Below are positions 17,718 to 27,006 of a stretch of DNA of 64,000 nucleotides, in pieces. Numbering within the stretch: position 1 is the stretch's first letter; every line of letters starts with the position of its first letter. The notes below the pieces were generated by a model that was not told the DNA's origin, searched no databases, and saw nothing but the letters and a program-made list of their open reading frames with translations. The position numbers and the translations under genes are program-made. Source of the stretch: Fibrobacterota bacterium (GTDB lineage Bacteria > Fibrobacterota > Chitinivibrionia > Chitinivibrionales > FEN-1185); assembly GCA_003165595.1 (NCBI GenBank), contig PLWQ01000012.1, positions 310,015 to 374,014 of the forward strand, given 5' to 3'.

Positions 17718-20700
17718 GCACGGAAGTCCGGCACGTTATGCCCCGTAAGACCGCCGGCCAATGGCGCAACCTGGCCTGGTTGCCCGTTCCCTTATTGGCG
17801 GCCGCGATAGTTGCGCTATGGGTGGCGGACATGCGGGTCGTTTGGACCTTGCCATTCTTGTACGGCCTCGTCCAATATGGTTCAGGGATTCTCGGTATTG
17901 TTTTCATCGTCATTCCGGCCGCCCGCAGCTTCGCGGCCAATGGTCAACCTACCGTTTTGATGCTTGGCTGCGGAGTGCTGATGTCGCAGATTGGTGCGTT
18001 TGCCATGCCGTTCGTGCCGGGGCATGGTTTGAACCAGGGCTTCGCGATCTACAACACGTCCGTTTTGCTGTCGGCATTGTTTCAATGTACAGGCGTAGCC
18101 ATCGCCTCCAGGCGCAAAGTCCCGCTGGTCCATTCGACCGCGTGGCTGACGTATGTATATCTGGGCGGCATGGGGTTGATGGGGCTGGTGATCTGGGGCT
18201 CATTGACAAATATGATGCCGGTTTTCTTTGTCGACGGCCAGGGCGGGACCCTGCTGCGCAGCCTGGCGGTGAGCGCGGCCGTGGCGCTTTTTCTTGCGAC
18301 GTCCGGCCTTCTTTGGCGGATGCACCGCCGTTCACCGTCGCCATTCCTCTTTTGGTATGCGCTTGGCCTGGTTTTGCTGGCAACCGGTCTTGCCGGATCA
18401 ATGGTAATTGCCGTCCGGGACTCACCTTTGCAGTGGGTAACGCGGTCAACGCAGGTTCTCGGGTTGGTTTACATGTGCATTGCGGCGTTGGCGTCGGCGC
18501 GAAAGACCGGCGTATGGCAGGTTCCGGGAGAATTCACTCTGCGCAAACAGGCCGAGGAATCGCTGCGGGAAAGTGAGGAGAAATACCGCCGCCTCATCGA
18601 AACGGCAAGCGAAGGCATCATGATGGGCGGGCTGGACGGAAGAATAACGTTTGCAAACAAGAAGATTTCGGACATGCTCGGCTATTCCATCGACGAATTG
18701 GTCGGGGAAATAGGCCTGGATTTCATGCCTGCGGACCAGAAAGAAAAAGTGATTGCCGCCCGTACAGAACTCATAAAGAAGAACAATGTTCAAATCGAAG
18801 TTTGCTTCCTTCGCAAAGACGGCTCCCGGCTCTGGACAATAGGAAGCTATGCCCCGATTACGGATCATACGGGCGAACATACCGGCAACCTCGCGATGTA
18901 CACTGATATCACCCGGCGCAAAAAGACGGAAGAAGCGCTGCGCATCAGCGAGGAACGGTATCACAACTTGTTCAGTACGATGGAGGAAGGTTTTTGCATC
19001 ATCGAGATGATATTCGACAAAGAGGGCAGGCCCGCCGATTACCGTTTCCTTGAAATCAACTCAGCCTTCGAAAAGCAAACCGGGCTGCACGGCGCGGAGG
19101 GAAAACTGATGCGCGAGCTTGCGCCGGCCCATGAGGCATATTGGTTCGAGATATACGGGAACGTCGCGCTCACGGGCGAATCGATCCGTTTTGTCAACGA
19201 AGCCAAAGCATTGAATCGCTGGTTCGAAGTGTACGCCTATCGCATCGGCAAGCCGGAGGAACGTCAAGTCGTCATCGTTTTCAACGATATCAGCGAAAAC
19301 AAACGGGCCGAAGCGGCGCTGCGGGAGAGCGAGGCGCGCTTCCGCAGCACTATGGACAACATGCTGGAAGGCTGTCAGATTCTCAACCGGCAGTGGCAGT
19401 ACGTTTATATCAACGACGCCGCGGAGCGACAAAACCGCAGACCAAGAGCGGAACTCATGGGCAAGCGGTACATGGACATATGGCCCGGCATCGAATCCAC
19501 GCATGTCTTTTCCGCCATTGGACGCTGTCTGGAGGAAGGAAAGGCCGAGACATGGGAGAACGAGTTCACCTTCCCGGACGGCGCCATTGGATGGTTCGAC
19601 CTCACGATTCAACCGGTGCCGGAGGGCGTGTTCATCCTCTCAATGGACGTGACGGTGCGGAAAAAGGCGGAGGCGGTGCTCCTCGATGCAAAGACGCAGA
19701 AACAGGTCGCCCAGTATTCCCGGAACCTTCTCGAAACGTCACTCGATCCCCTGGTCACCATTTCGGCTGAGGGAAAAATCACCGACGCAAACGCCGCCGC
19801 CGTCCGGGCCACGGGCATGCCCAAGGAAGACCTTATCGGGACGGATTTCTCAATTTACTTTACGGAACCAGAAAAGGCGGACCTCGGCTACCGGCAGGTC
19901 TTTGAGCAGGGTTCCGCCATCGATTATCCCCTTACCATCCGGCACAAAAACGGTTCGCTCATGAACGTCCTTTATAACGCCGCGGTTTACAAAGACGAAG
20001 GCGGCAACGTGCTGGGGGTATTTGCCGCGGCGCGCGATGTAACCGCGCGCAAACGGGCGGAGGAAGAACTGGCGGTGCACCAGCGGCACCTCGAAGGGCT
20101 GGTCGCCGCGCGAACAGCCGAACTGCAGAAGGCAAACCAGGACCTGCGCGGCTCGCGCCGGGCCGCCCTCAACCTGCTCAAGGATGCCGTTGAGGCGCGC
20201 CGCGCGGTCGAACAGGCCGAAGAGGGGCTGCGCCGTTCCGCGGAAGATCTTGGCCGCAGCAACAAGGACCTTGAGCAGTTCGCCTACGTCGCCTCGCACG
20301 ACCTGCAGGAACCTTTGCGCGCCGTGGGCGGATTTATGGGCCTGCTCAAGAATCAATACTACAACAAACTTGACGACCAGGCCCGGGAATACATTGATTT
20401 TTCGGTAGAGGGAGCAGAACGGATGCAGAGCCTTATCGAAGGCCTGCTTGCTTTCTCCCGGGTGGGCACGCGTGGCGGGGAATTCGCGCCAATCGGCCTT
20501 GAGAGTGCGTTCAACGCGGCGACTGCCAACCTTAAATTCCTGATTACGGAAAGCCAGGCCGCCATCACCAGCGACCCCTTGCCCGTTGTCACGGCGGATC
20601 TGCTGCAGATGACCCAACTTTTGCAGAACCTTATCGCCAACGCGGTAAAGTTCCACGGCCCGCTTAGCCCCAAGATACATATCGGCGCGCAGCGCAAGGA

Positions 20701-20941
20701 ACGTGCATGGGAAATTTGCGTGCGCGACAACGGGATTGGTATTGATTCGCAGTACTTCGACAGAATATTTTTGATCTTCCAGCGCCTCCACACCCGGACG
20801 CAGTACAAAGGCACGGGCATCGGCCTTGCCGTCTGCAAAAAGATCGTGGAGCGTCACGGCGGGAAAATATGGGTCGAATCCGTCCCCGGGCAGGGATCGA
20901 CCTTCCGTTTCACCATTCCAGACAAAGGAGAATCAGCGTGA
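17714..20941 (+). CDS. membrane-anchored multi-PAS histidine kinase
   Basis: 1075 residues. The N-terminal 270 residues form about seven or eight transmembrane segments of a MASE-like sensor. Four PAS/PAC units follow (roughly 285-790) and a coiled coil. The kinase core belongs to the phytochrome-type subfamily: the His lies in YVASHDLQEPLRAVGGF, the N box is NLIANAVKFHG, G1 is VRDNGIGID, and G2 is YKGTGIGLAVCKKIVERHGG. All boxes look intact. Start ATG overlaps the previous stop (ATGA), and its stop overlaps the GTG of a single-domain receiver, which is its likely phosphate acceptor, as in Cph1/Rcp1 pairs. Confidence 0.93.
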   Translation: MSTEVRHVMPRKTAGQWRNLAWLPVPLLAAAIVALWVADMRVVWTLPFLYGLVQYGSGILGIVFIVIPAARSFAANGQPTVLMLGCGVLMSQIGAFAMPFVPGHGLNQGFAIYNTSVLLSALFQCTGVAIASRRKVPLVHSTAWLTYVYLGGMGLMGLVIWGSLTNMMPVFFVDGQGGTLLRSLAVSAAVALFLATSGLLWRMHRRSPSPFLFWYALGLVLLATGLAGSMVIAVRDSPLQWVTRSTQVLGLVYMCIAALASARKTGVWQVPGEFTLRKQAEESLRESEEKYRRLIETASEGIMMGGLDGRITFANKKISDMLGYSIDELVGEIGLDFMPADQKEKVIAARTELIKKNNVQIEVCFLRKDGSRLWTIGSYAPITDHTGEHTGNLAMYTDITRRKKTEEALRISEERYHNLFSTMEEGFCIIEMIFDKEGRPADYRFLEINSAFEKQTGLHGAEGKLMRELAPAHEAYWFEIYGNVALTGESIRFVNEAKALNRWFEVYAYRIGKPEERQVVIVFNDISENKRAEAALRESEARFRSTMDNMLEGCQILNRQWQYVYINDAAERQNRRPRAELMGKRYMDIWPGIESTHVFSAIGRCLEEGKAETWENEFTFPDGAIGWFDLTIQPVPEGVFILSMDVTVRKKAEAVLLDAKTQKQVAQYSRNLLETSLDPLVTISAEGKITDANAAAVRATGMPKEDLIGTDFSIYFTEPEKADLGYRQVFEQGSAIDYPLTIRHKNGSLMNVLYNAAVYKDEGGNVLGVFAAARDVTARKRAEEELAVHQRHLEGLVAARTAELQKANQDLRGSRRAALNLLKDAVEARRAVEQAEEGLRRSAEDLGRSNKDLEQFAYVASHDLQEPLRAVGGFMGLLKNQYYNKLDDQAREYIDFSVEGAERMQSLIEGLLAFSRVGTRGGEFAPIGLESAFNAATANLKFLITESQAAITSDPLPVVTADLLQMTQLLQNLIANAVKFHGPLSPKIHIGAQRKERAWEICVRDNGIGIDSQYFDRIFLIFQRLHTRTQYKGTGIGLAVCKKIVERHGGKIWVESVPGQGSTFRFTIPDKGESA

Positions 20942-21384
20942 GTCCACTCCAGACACGGCCCATCCAGATACTTTTGGTGGAAGACAGCCCGAGCGACGCA
21001 AAGCTGACGATTTCGGCGCTCAAGCTTGCCAAGGTGGCCAATGAACTTCATCACGTCGATGACGGTGTGGAAGCAATGGAATTTCTCAAGCGACGGGGAA
21101 AATATGAGAAGTCGCCGAGGCCGGACCTGATCCTGCTCGACCTCAATCTTCCGAGAAAAGACGGACGGGAGGTTCTGGAAGAGATGAAGGAGAATCCCGA
21201 TTTCAGCAGCATCCCGGTGATCGTGCTCACAACTTCGAGCGCCGAGCAGGATATCCTTCGATCCTATCAGCTCCATTGTAATTGTTATGTTACCAAGCCG
21301 GTAAATTTCGACCGCTTTCTCGAATGTGTCCGATCCATAGAACATTTTTGGTTGTCGGTGGTTGTGCTCCCCGTAAAAGAATAG
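20938..21384 (+). CDS. single-domain response regulator (Rcp1-like)
   Basis: A 148-residue CheY-like receiver with no output domain. It has the acidic pair in LLVEDSPSDAKL, the phospho-acceptor Asp in LILLDLNLPRKDG, Thr in IVLTTSSAEQD, and Lys in CYVTKPVNF. The GTG start at 20938 follows AAGGAG by 7 bases and overlaps the kinase stop by 4. The sequence is of the Rcp1 type that pairs with phytochrome-like kinases. It probably takes phosphate from the upstream kinase and relays it, perhaps to the receiver-kinase 10 bases downstream. Confidence 0.94.
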   Translation: MSPLQTRPIQILLVEDSPSDAKLTISALKLAKVANELHHVDDGVEAMEFLKRRGKYEKSPRPDLILLDLNLPRKDGREVLEEMKENPDFSSIPVIVLTTSSAEQDILRSYQLHCNCYVTKPVNFDRFLECVRSIEHFWLSVVVLPVKE

Positions 21385-21394
21385 GGACATTGCA

Positions 21395-23641
21395 ATGTCG
21401 GCATTGCCGGAAATAAGAATTCTTCTCGTGGAAGACAGTCCATCGGACGCCCTGTTGCTCCAAGAGTCCCTCAAGGAGGTCCAGGGCGCCCTTTTTGTGG
21501 TGTCGTGGGTAGAACGTCTCGCCGATGCAATAAAAGCACTTGGCGAAAAAACCTTTGATGTTGGCCTGCTCGACCTGAACCTGCCGGACAGCTCCGGCAC
21601 CGCCACCTACCGAAGAATCCAGGAGGCGGTGCCGGAGCTCGCCCTTGTGGTGCTCACCGGAGCCGCAGACGAAACCGCCGGTGCCGACGCCATCCGTCAC
21701 GGCGTGCAGGACTATCTTGTTAAAGGGGTTGCCGGCGGCACAACCGTTGCTCGCGTCATACGGTATGCCATAGAACGCAAGCAGGCCACTGCAAGGGTGC
21801 AGCAGCTCAACACCGAACTGGAACGCCGGGTAAACGAAATCCAGGTCGCAAACACGGCGCTTCAGGAATCACGAACTGCCGCACTCAACCTCATGGAAGA
21901 CGCGGTGGAGGCAAGGAAGCTGGCCGAGCAAACAAGCATTGAGCTCAAACACGTCGCGGAAGAGCGAGGCCGGGCCTTGGAATCGCTCCGTACGCTTAAC
22001 CGCGCGCTCAAGGCGTTGAGCGCAAGCAGCAAGGCCCTTACGCTTACGACCGAGGAAGACGATTTCCTCAGGGAAGTATGCAGGATAGTCCAAGAGGACT
22101 GCGGCCACGCGATGGTATGGATAGGGTTTGCAAGTGAGAATGACGGAGAAGCAATAAGGCCCGCGGCATACGCCGGCTTTGAAGAAGGATATCTGGAAAC
22201 CCTGAAGCTAACCTGGTCGGACTCGGAACGCGGACGCGGCCCCACCGGCACCGCAATCCGCACCGGACTGCCTTCGGAATGCAGGAACATGCTCACCGAC
22301 CCGGCCTTCACACCCTGGCGGGAAGAAGCGGTCAAGCGCGGCTATGCATCATCCGTCGCCCTGCCGCTCTTCACCATGGCGCGGGGCAGGGCCTTTGGCG
22401 CAATCACCATTTACGACAGGAAACCCGAAGGGTTTTCGGCCGACGAGGTAATGCTGCTTTCCGAATTGGCAAGCGACCTTGCCCTCGGGATTCAGACCAT
22501 CCGGCTTCGCGCCGCGCATGCAAGAGCCGAAGAGGCCGTCCACGAAAGCGAAGCGCGCTACCGTTCGCTCTTTAATGGCATGACCGAAGGGTTCGCGCTC
22601 CACGAACTCATCTGCGACGAAAAAGGAAATCCGGCCGATTACCGCTTTCTTGATGTCAATCCCGCGTTCGAAAAACTCACCGGGCTGTCACGTGTGGACA
22701 TTGTTGGAAAAACCAGGAGCGCTATTCCGCTGCTTCTGGATGATGATTCCAAACTGAAATCGATCTATAGCCGGGTGGCGATTTCGGGAGAACCGGTTCA
22801 TTTCGAGAGTTATTCCACCGCACTCAAGGCGCATTTCAACATTTTTTCCTACCAGCCGGCCCCCATGCAATTTGCCGTTATTGTCATGAACATTACCGAA
22901 CAAATGGAAAACCGAAAAAAAATCGAAGAACTCAATACGTTTCTCAAACGACGGGCCGCGGAACTCAGCTCGTCGTACAACGAGCTCCAGTCGCTCACCC
23001 GGTTGCTCTCGCACGATCTCCGCGTCCCGCTACGGGTAGTGAGCGGATACAGCCACCTGCTTCTCAAAGAGTACGCCGACAAGATCGACGCTTCGGGTAA
23101 CAAATACATAAAATTGCTTGACAGCGGGGTTCAGCAGGTGAACCAGCTTCTCGACAGCGTTCTGCTCCTGTCGGGAATTTCCCAGAAGCAGATGTGGCTG
23201 CAGCGTGTGAACCTGAGCGGGCTTGCACGTGAAGTTGCGGAGAATCTCCAAAGGTCTCAGCCAAACCGCAAAGCGGATTTCGTGATCCGGGAAAACGTGA
23301 CGGAATGGGCGGACTACGGTTTTATGAAGCAGGTGTTGCAGAACCTGTTCGAAAACGCATGGAAATTCACCTCCACCCGTCAAAGGCCGTGCATCGAATT
23401 CGGTATTGTTGACGGACAGGAACCGCAGGTCTGTTTCGTCCGCGACAACGGGATAAGTTTCGATTCGCAAGACGCCACGAAGCTGTTTACCCCTTTCCAC
23501 CGGTTTACGGCCGGAAATGATGCCGCCGCAGCAGGGGTCGGCCTGGCGGTTGTGGAACGCATCATCCAGCGCCATGGCGGGAAGGTCTGGGCCGAGGGCG
23601 AAAAGGACAAAGGATCGGTGTTCTATTTCAAGCTCGGGTAG
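21395..23641 (+). CDS. receiver-GAF-PAS hybrid histidine kinase
   Basis: 748 residues, soluble. The receiver comes first (about 8-125; Asp in VGLLDLNLPDSSG, Lys in DYLVKG). Then come a coiled coil, a GAF domain (about 215-375), a PAS (about 385-495), HisKA (His in LLSHDLRVPLRVV) and HATPase_c (LFENAWKFT, VRDNGISFD). The G1 motif reads DNGISF and the G2 region AAAGVGLAVVERI, both slightly off consensus but plausibly active. With the receiver at the N-terminus, kinase activity is likely controlled by phosphorylation from the upstream kinase or receiver. It closes the chain of closely packed genes begun at 14020. Confidence 0.92.
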   Translation: MSALPEIRILLVEDSPSDALLLQESLKEVQGALFVVSWVERLADAIKALGEKTFDVGLLDLNLPDSSGTATYRRIQEAVPELALVVLTGAADETAGADAIRHGVQDYLVKGVAGGTTVARVIRYAIERKQATARVQQLNTELERRVNEIQVANTALQESRTAALNLMEDAVEARKLAEQTSIELKHVAEERGRALESLRTLNRALKALSASSKALTLTTEEDDFLREVCRIVQEDCGHAMVWIGFASENDGEAIRPAAYAGFEEGYLETLKLTWSDSERGRGPTGTAIRTGLPSECRNMLTDPAFTPWREEAVKRGYASSVALPLFTMARGRAFGAITIYDRKPEGFSADEVMLLSELASDLALGIQTIRLRAAHARAEEAVHESEARYRSLFNGMTEGFALHELICDEKGNPADYRFLDVNPAFEKLTGLSRVDIVGKTRSAIPLLLDDDSKLKSIYSRVAISGEPVHFESYSTALKAHFNIFSYQPAPMQFAVIVMNITEQMENRKKIEELNTFLKRRAAELSSSYNELQSLTRLLSHDLRVPLRVVSGYSHLLLKEYADKIDASGNKYIKLLDSGVQQVNQLLDSVLLLSGISQKQMWLQRVNLSGLAREVAENLQRSQPNRKADFVIRENVTEWADYGFMKQVLQNLFENAWKFTSTRQRPCIEFGIVDGQEPQVCFVRDNGISFDSQDATKLFTPFHRFTAGNDAAAAGVGLAVVERIIQRHGGKVWAEGEKDKGSVFYFKLG

Positions 23642-23662
23642 GCTCGGCGGAAAATGGCTCGG

Positions 23663-24031
23663 TCAATAAATACCCATGGAGGCAATCAGTTCTTTCACCT
23701 TATTGGGAGAAACCGGTTTTTCCAGGTAGAAATCCGCGCCCAACGAAAAAACCGTTTCTTTTGTCTTTTCATCGCCGTATGCGGTCATGACAATTATTCT
23801 GCATTCCTTCTGGCTTTCCGCGGTTTTCTGAATAACAGTATAACCGTCGTTGCTTGTGGTACCGCTCAACCTGAGGTCCGCGATCACGGCATCGTAAACG
23901 TTTTTGTTCAGGAGGTCCAGGGCCTCGTTGAGCGTTTGCGCGGTATGAACCTCAATGTTTGGCTGCATCAGGACTCTGGAAAAAGCGAACAGAATCGCGT
24001 CTTCGTCGTCTACGACCAGTATTTTCTTCAT
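23663..24031 (-). CDS. CheY-like response regulator
   Basis: A 122-residue single receiver domain: acidic patch in ILVVDDEDAILFAF, phospho-Asp in AVIADLRLSG, Thr in IIVMTAYGDEK, Lys in FYLEKPVSP. The start MKKILVVDDE at 24031 follows GGAAGA. The frame is open to 24079 but that adds nothing receiver-like. It ends 21 bases from the hybrid kinase stop and converges on it, so it is transcribed separately. Confidence 0.92.
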   Translation of the reverse strand: MKKILVVDDEDAILFAFSRVLMQPNIEVHTAQTLNEALDLLNKNVYDAVIADLRLSGTTSNDGYTVIQKTAESQKECRIIVMTAYGDEKTKETVFSLGADFYLEKPVSPNKVKELIASMGIY

Positions 24032-24099
24032 GGTTTCTTCCATCCTGATCCAGCCCATCTCCTTCGTTGAAAACGGCAAATGCGGCGCCCATAATAGGA

Positions 24100-24290
24100 C
24101 ACCTCTATAAATTCAGTTATCGCTGTTTTGCGTGTCATTCCCGCGCAAGCGGAGCCGCGACTACACCTATATACACATGACGGGAGCAGAGGTTTTTCAA
24201 TCCATTTTCCCTATGAAAAACACATGGATCCCCGATCAGATCGGGGATGACAATACTTTCTACCGAATAAATAGAGACGCCCCATAGTTA
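24100..24290. repeat. palindromic MITE-like repeat, copy 3
   Basis: It begins near GACACCTCTATAAATTCAG and ends near ACCGAATAAATAGAGACGCC, which are approximate inverse copies. Inside are GTCATTCCCGCGCAAGCG at one end and GATCCCCGATCAGATCGGGGATGAC at the other. It is of the same family as 4264-4406 and the half copy at 26960. Confidence 0.7.
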
Positions 24291-24595
24291 TTTGGATGCC
24301 ATAGTCCAACCCGGTTTCTTAAGGAGCTTTTTTCCCGGGACGCATTTTACACACCCATAACCTGATCAACCGTCTTTCCTGCCGCGAGCAACTATAGTGC
24401 AATTATGTTGCCATTCCCGAATCCACCGATCCCTTCTGGCTCTTTTCAATTGTTTCCGATAAATCGGCCTGCTGTTTTTCCCGTATCCGGGAACCACTTT
24501 TCCTAATCCTAACAATACTGTGCGCCTGCGGCCTTCACATTTATCAGATTCACGTTGGCAACTCTGGCATATTTTTTGCCTTTTTCAGTGAAGAA

Positions 24596-24680
24596 CCCCG
24601 CAGCAAGCTGCGGGGCATCTTCCATCCCTAAGGAAGAAGACAATTGTAGTCGTTTGCTAACCCCGAAGCAAGCCTCGGGG
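24596..24680. repeat. pair of CCCCG-CGGGG hairpins
   Basis: CCCCGCAGCAAGCTGCGGGG at 24596-24615 and CCCCGAAGCAAGCCTCGGGG at 24661-24680 are two related perfect or near-perfect hairpins, 45 bases apart, in the gene-free interval 24291-24826. No gene is supported there. Confidence 0.7.
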
Positions 24681-24826
24681 AATCCGCAAACTTTGGGATT
24701 GAAGTTCCTTTTGATTATGCTCTTCAAATCGCTTTTGCGAGGTTTTACTACAATCACCGACGGCGGTTGAGCGACAATCCCGAAAGGTGCGGGGCAAACG
24801 AAATAAGATTTACAGAGGAGAATGGC

Positions 24827-25084
24827 ATGTTGTGCGACGGAAAGATGCAATGTCTTGAATGCCCATTAAATGCCACGTGCCCATCAAGCACGCGCGTTTT
24901 TGTCAATTATTGCGGAAGCATGCCGCTTTCACTCAAGGAACAAATCTACAGGGCGAGGACGGATTGCAGGGTGAGGCGACGCCACTTGAAATATAACGGC
25001 ATACAGGGTGAAATAACGCCCGTCGCAAGGCCCGCGCTTGTCATGACAAGCGTTGAAGAGATGGCGCATTCCTCTCTCGCGTAA
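24827..25084 (+). CDS. small cysteine-rich hypothetical protein
   Basis: 85 residues. Five cysteines cluster in the first 30 residues (Cys3, 9, 12, 18, 29; core CLECPLNATCPSSTRVFVNYC), suggesting a metal-binding knuckle or Fe-S ligand set. A basic middle region (RVRRRHLKYNG) follows. GAGGAG lies 8 bases before the ATG at 24827, which is preferred over an in-frame TTG at 24767. It converges on the sigma-54 activator gene. Family not recognised. Confidence 0.6.
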   Translation: MLCDGKMQCLECPLNATCPSSTRVFVNYCGSMPLSLKEQIYRARTDCRVRRRHLKYNGIQGEITPVARPALVMTSVEEMAHSSLA

Positions 25085-25144
25085 AGTAAGAACACCAAAA
25101 ACTCCTTCAAAGGAAAGTTACATGGAAAGCGCAAACTTTCGGAT

Positions 25145-26479
25145 TCATTGTGCGTCGCTGATCTTCGTGAGCTTCCGGTACAACGAGGAGAGTGAAATTC
25201 CCAGGACATCGCTCGCCTTGTATTTGTCCCCCCTGCAATGCTCGAGCACTCTTCTAATATGGTTCTTTTCCATTTCGTCAAGATTGACGAGGTCCGCTCC
25301 GTTCTCTCCCTGCGGTAGGGCAGCCGGCCTCACATTGAGCCCGGGGAAGTGTTCCGGCATTATTGCCTGGCCCCTTGCCAGCAGGCACGCCCGCTCAAGC
25401 ATGTTGCGGAGTTCCCGTATGTTCCCCGGCCATGGATACCCTGAGAGCAGCTGCAACACCGAAGGCGCAACAGGCAGGTGTGCATAATCGAATCCCCTGA
25501 GGATCTCCTCACACAGCCCCGGCATGTCGTCTTTCCTTTCGCGCAGAGCGGGCACCCGAATCGGAAAAACACAGATCCGGTAGTACAGGTCGTTCCTGAA
25601 CTTCCCGTTTTCCGTTTCCTTGATCAAGTCCCTGTTGGTAGCGCAGATGAGGCGGAAATCGCTTTTCCGGACCTGGTTCTCCCCGATCCGCCGGAATGAC
25701 TTCTCCTCGATGGTCTTGAGGAGCTGTGTCTGGACTTCCATATCCATGTCCCCTATTTCATCGAGAAACAGTGTGCCGCCGTCCGCCACCTCAATGAGCC
25801 CTTCTCTGTCCTTGATCGAGGAAGTAAACGAACCTTTGACGTGGCCGAACAATTCGCTTCGAAGGAGGTCTCCCTTGAGACTGGAGCAGTTGAGCTCGAC
25901 GAACGCCTCGGACTTCCGTTCGCTCCTGCCGTGGATCCATCGGGCCAATACACCCTTGCCGGTCCCGGTTTCACCCAGGATCAGTACCACGGTGTCGTTC
26001 GCCGCAGCCACCGACGCATGCTCCATAGCCTCCACGATCGCCGGGCTGGTGCCGAAATAGGGATCTTCCTGTTTGACAAGACGGTTCTGGACCAGCGCCT
26101 GTTTGCGGAGCGAGCCGATCTCAAGCGACTTTTGAAGTGAAGCGATAAGGTCCATCATTTCAACCGGCTTGGTGAGAAAATCCTCAGCGCCGTTCTTGGT
26201 AGCCTTTACTGCGGTCGGTATGTCACTGCTGCCGGTAATAACGATTACCGGGAGCGTAGGATACGCTTTCTTTACTTCCGGCAGCCAGTCCATGGCGTCG
26301 CCGTCCGGCAGTTTGAGGTCGAGCACGATCGCGTCAAAACGCTCCGCCCCGATTGTGCTCCGCGCGTCTGCGAGGGTTCGGGCGCTTTTGGTGTCGTACC
26401 CGTTCTTTGCAAGGTACCGTTCGTACCCGAACAGGGCCGCCTCATCATCTTCAACGAGAAGGAGTTTGTGCGGTCTCAT
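25145..26479 (-). CDS. NtrC-family response regulator with altered GAFTGA loop
   Basis: 444 residues. The receiver (1-125) has phospho-Asp54 in IVLDLKLPDG. The AAA+ domain (about 140-375) has Walker A GETGTGKG (169-176) and Walker B TLFLDEIGD (236-244). The Fis-type helix-turn-helix is at the C-terminus (YKASDVLGISLSSLYRKL). The sigma-54 contact loop reads GSFTSS (216-221) instead of GAFTGA. ATPase residues look intact, so oligomerisation may persist, but productive contact with sigma-54 RNA polymerase is doubtful. It has no adjacent kinase; candidates lie in the upstream signalling block. Confidence 0.92.
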   Translation of the reverse strand: MRPHKLLLVEDDEAALFGYERYLAKNGYDTKSARTLADARSTIGAERFDAIVLDLKLPDGDAMDWLPEVKKAYPTLPVIVITGSSDIPTAVKATKNGAEDFLTKPVEMMDLIASLQKSLEIGSLRKQALVQNRLVKQEDPYFGTSPAIVEAMEHASVAAANDTVVLILGETGTGKGVLARWIHGRSERKSEAFVELNCSSLKGDLLRSELFGHVKGSFTSSIKDREGLIEVADGGTLFLDEIGDMDMEVQTQLLKTIEEKSFRRIGENQVRKSDFRLICATNRDLIKETENGKFRNDLYYRICVFPIRVPALRERKDDMPGLCEEILRGFDYAHLPVAPSVLQLLSGYPWPGNIRELRNMLERACLLARGQAIMPEHFPGLNVRPAALPQGENGADLVNLDEMEKNHIRRVLEHCRGDKYKASDVLGISLSSLYRKLTKISDAQ

Positions 26480-27006
26480 AAATTCCTTTTGGGAAAAGAA
26501 AACATGGATAATAGTGTCGGATATACCAATAACTTAAAATAATTCGGGGTGATTTTGTCCTGCTCCCGAAGGCGAAGAGTCATGCAATGTTCAGGTCACC
26601 AATCTATTCTCCGCCACTGTTGGGCATCGCGGAAATGATCCTGCCCGGGACCGTGCTTTTTCTTGTGCGCGTGGGATAAATACGTCAGTCTCGCTCGCCA
26701 GCGTCACCTGTCCGGGAAACGGAAATGTATCCGTATCGGCATATGATTCTCACTTTTGACAGAATGGTTTGCAAGCGGCATGCCAGCAAATATTCGATCG
26801 TTCAAGGTCGATTTCATGCTTCTGGAGGCAGTAAATTATGTGACCCGCTGCCCGGCGGGATTTGTTCTTCTCAATTTTGGGAATTCGTAAACTTATGGCC
26901 CATTTGCCCGGAATAAAGAGTGGTCAGCCGGATTGGAACGTGAATTGCATCTGAAGTTGGGTCGGGGATGACAACCTTTCTTACCGAATAAATAAAGGTC
27001 CCTTCA
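26480..27006. other. gene-free interval with a half palindromic repeat
   Basis: No convincing gene. A short open frame at 26725-26916 lacks a ribosome binding site and any family pattern. At about 26960-27000, TCGGGGATGACAACC and TTACCGAATAAATAAAGG match the right half of the 24100-24290 repeat. The promoters of both flanking divergent genes should lie here, but none is clear. Confidence 0.5.

Noticed and set aside
19850-20857. Antisense open frame of 335 codons in the phytochrome-type kinase gene
   Set aside because: The sense strand carries intact kinase boxes; the antisense is low in protein character.
26725-26916. Short frame before the NmrA-like gene
   Set aside because: No ribosome binding site and unstructured composition; treated as intergenic.
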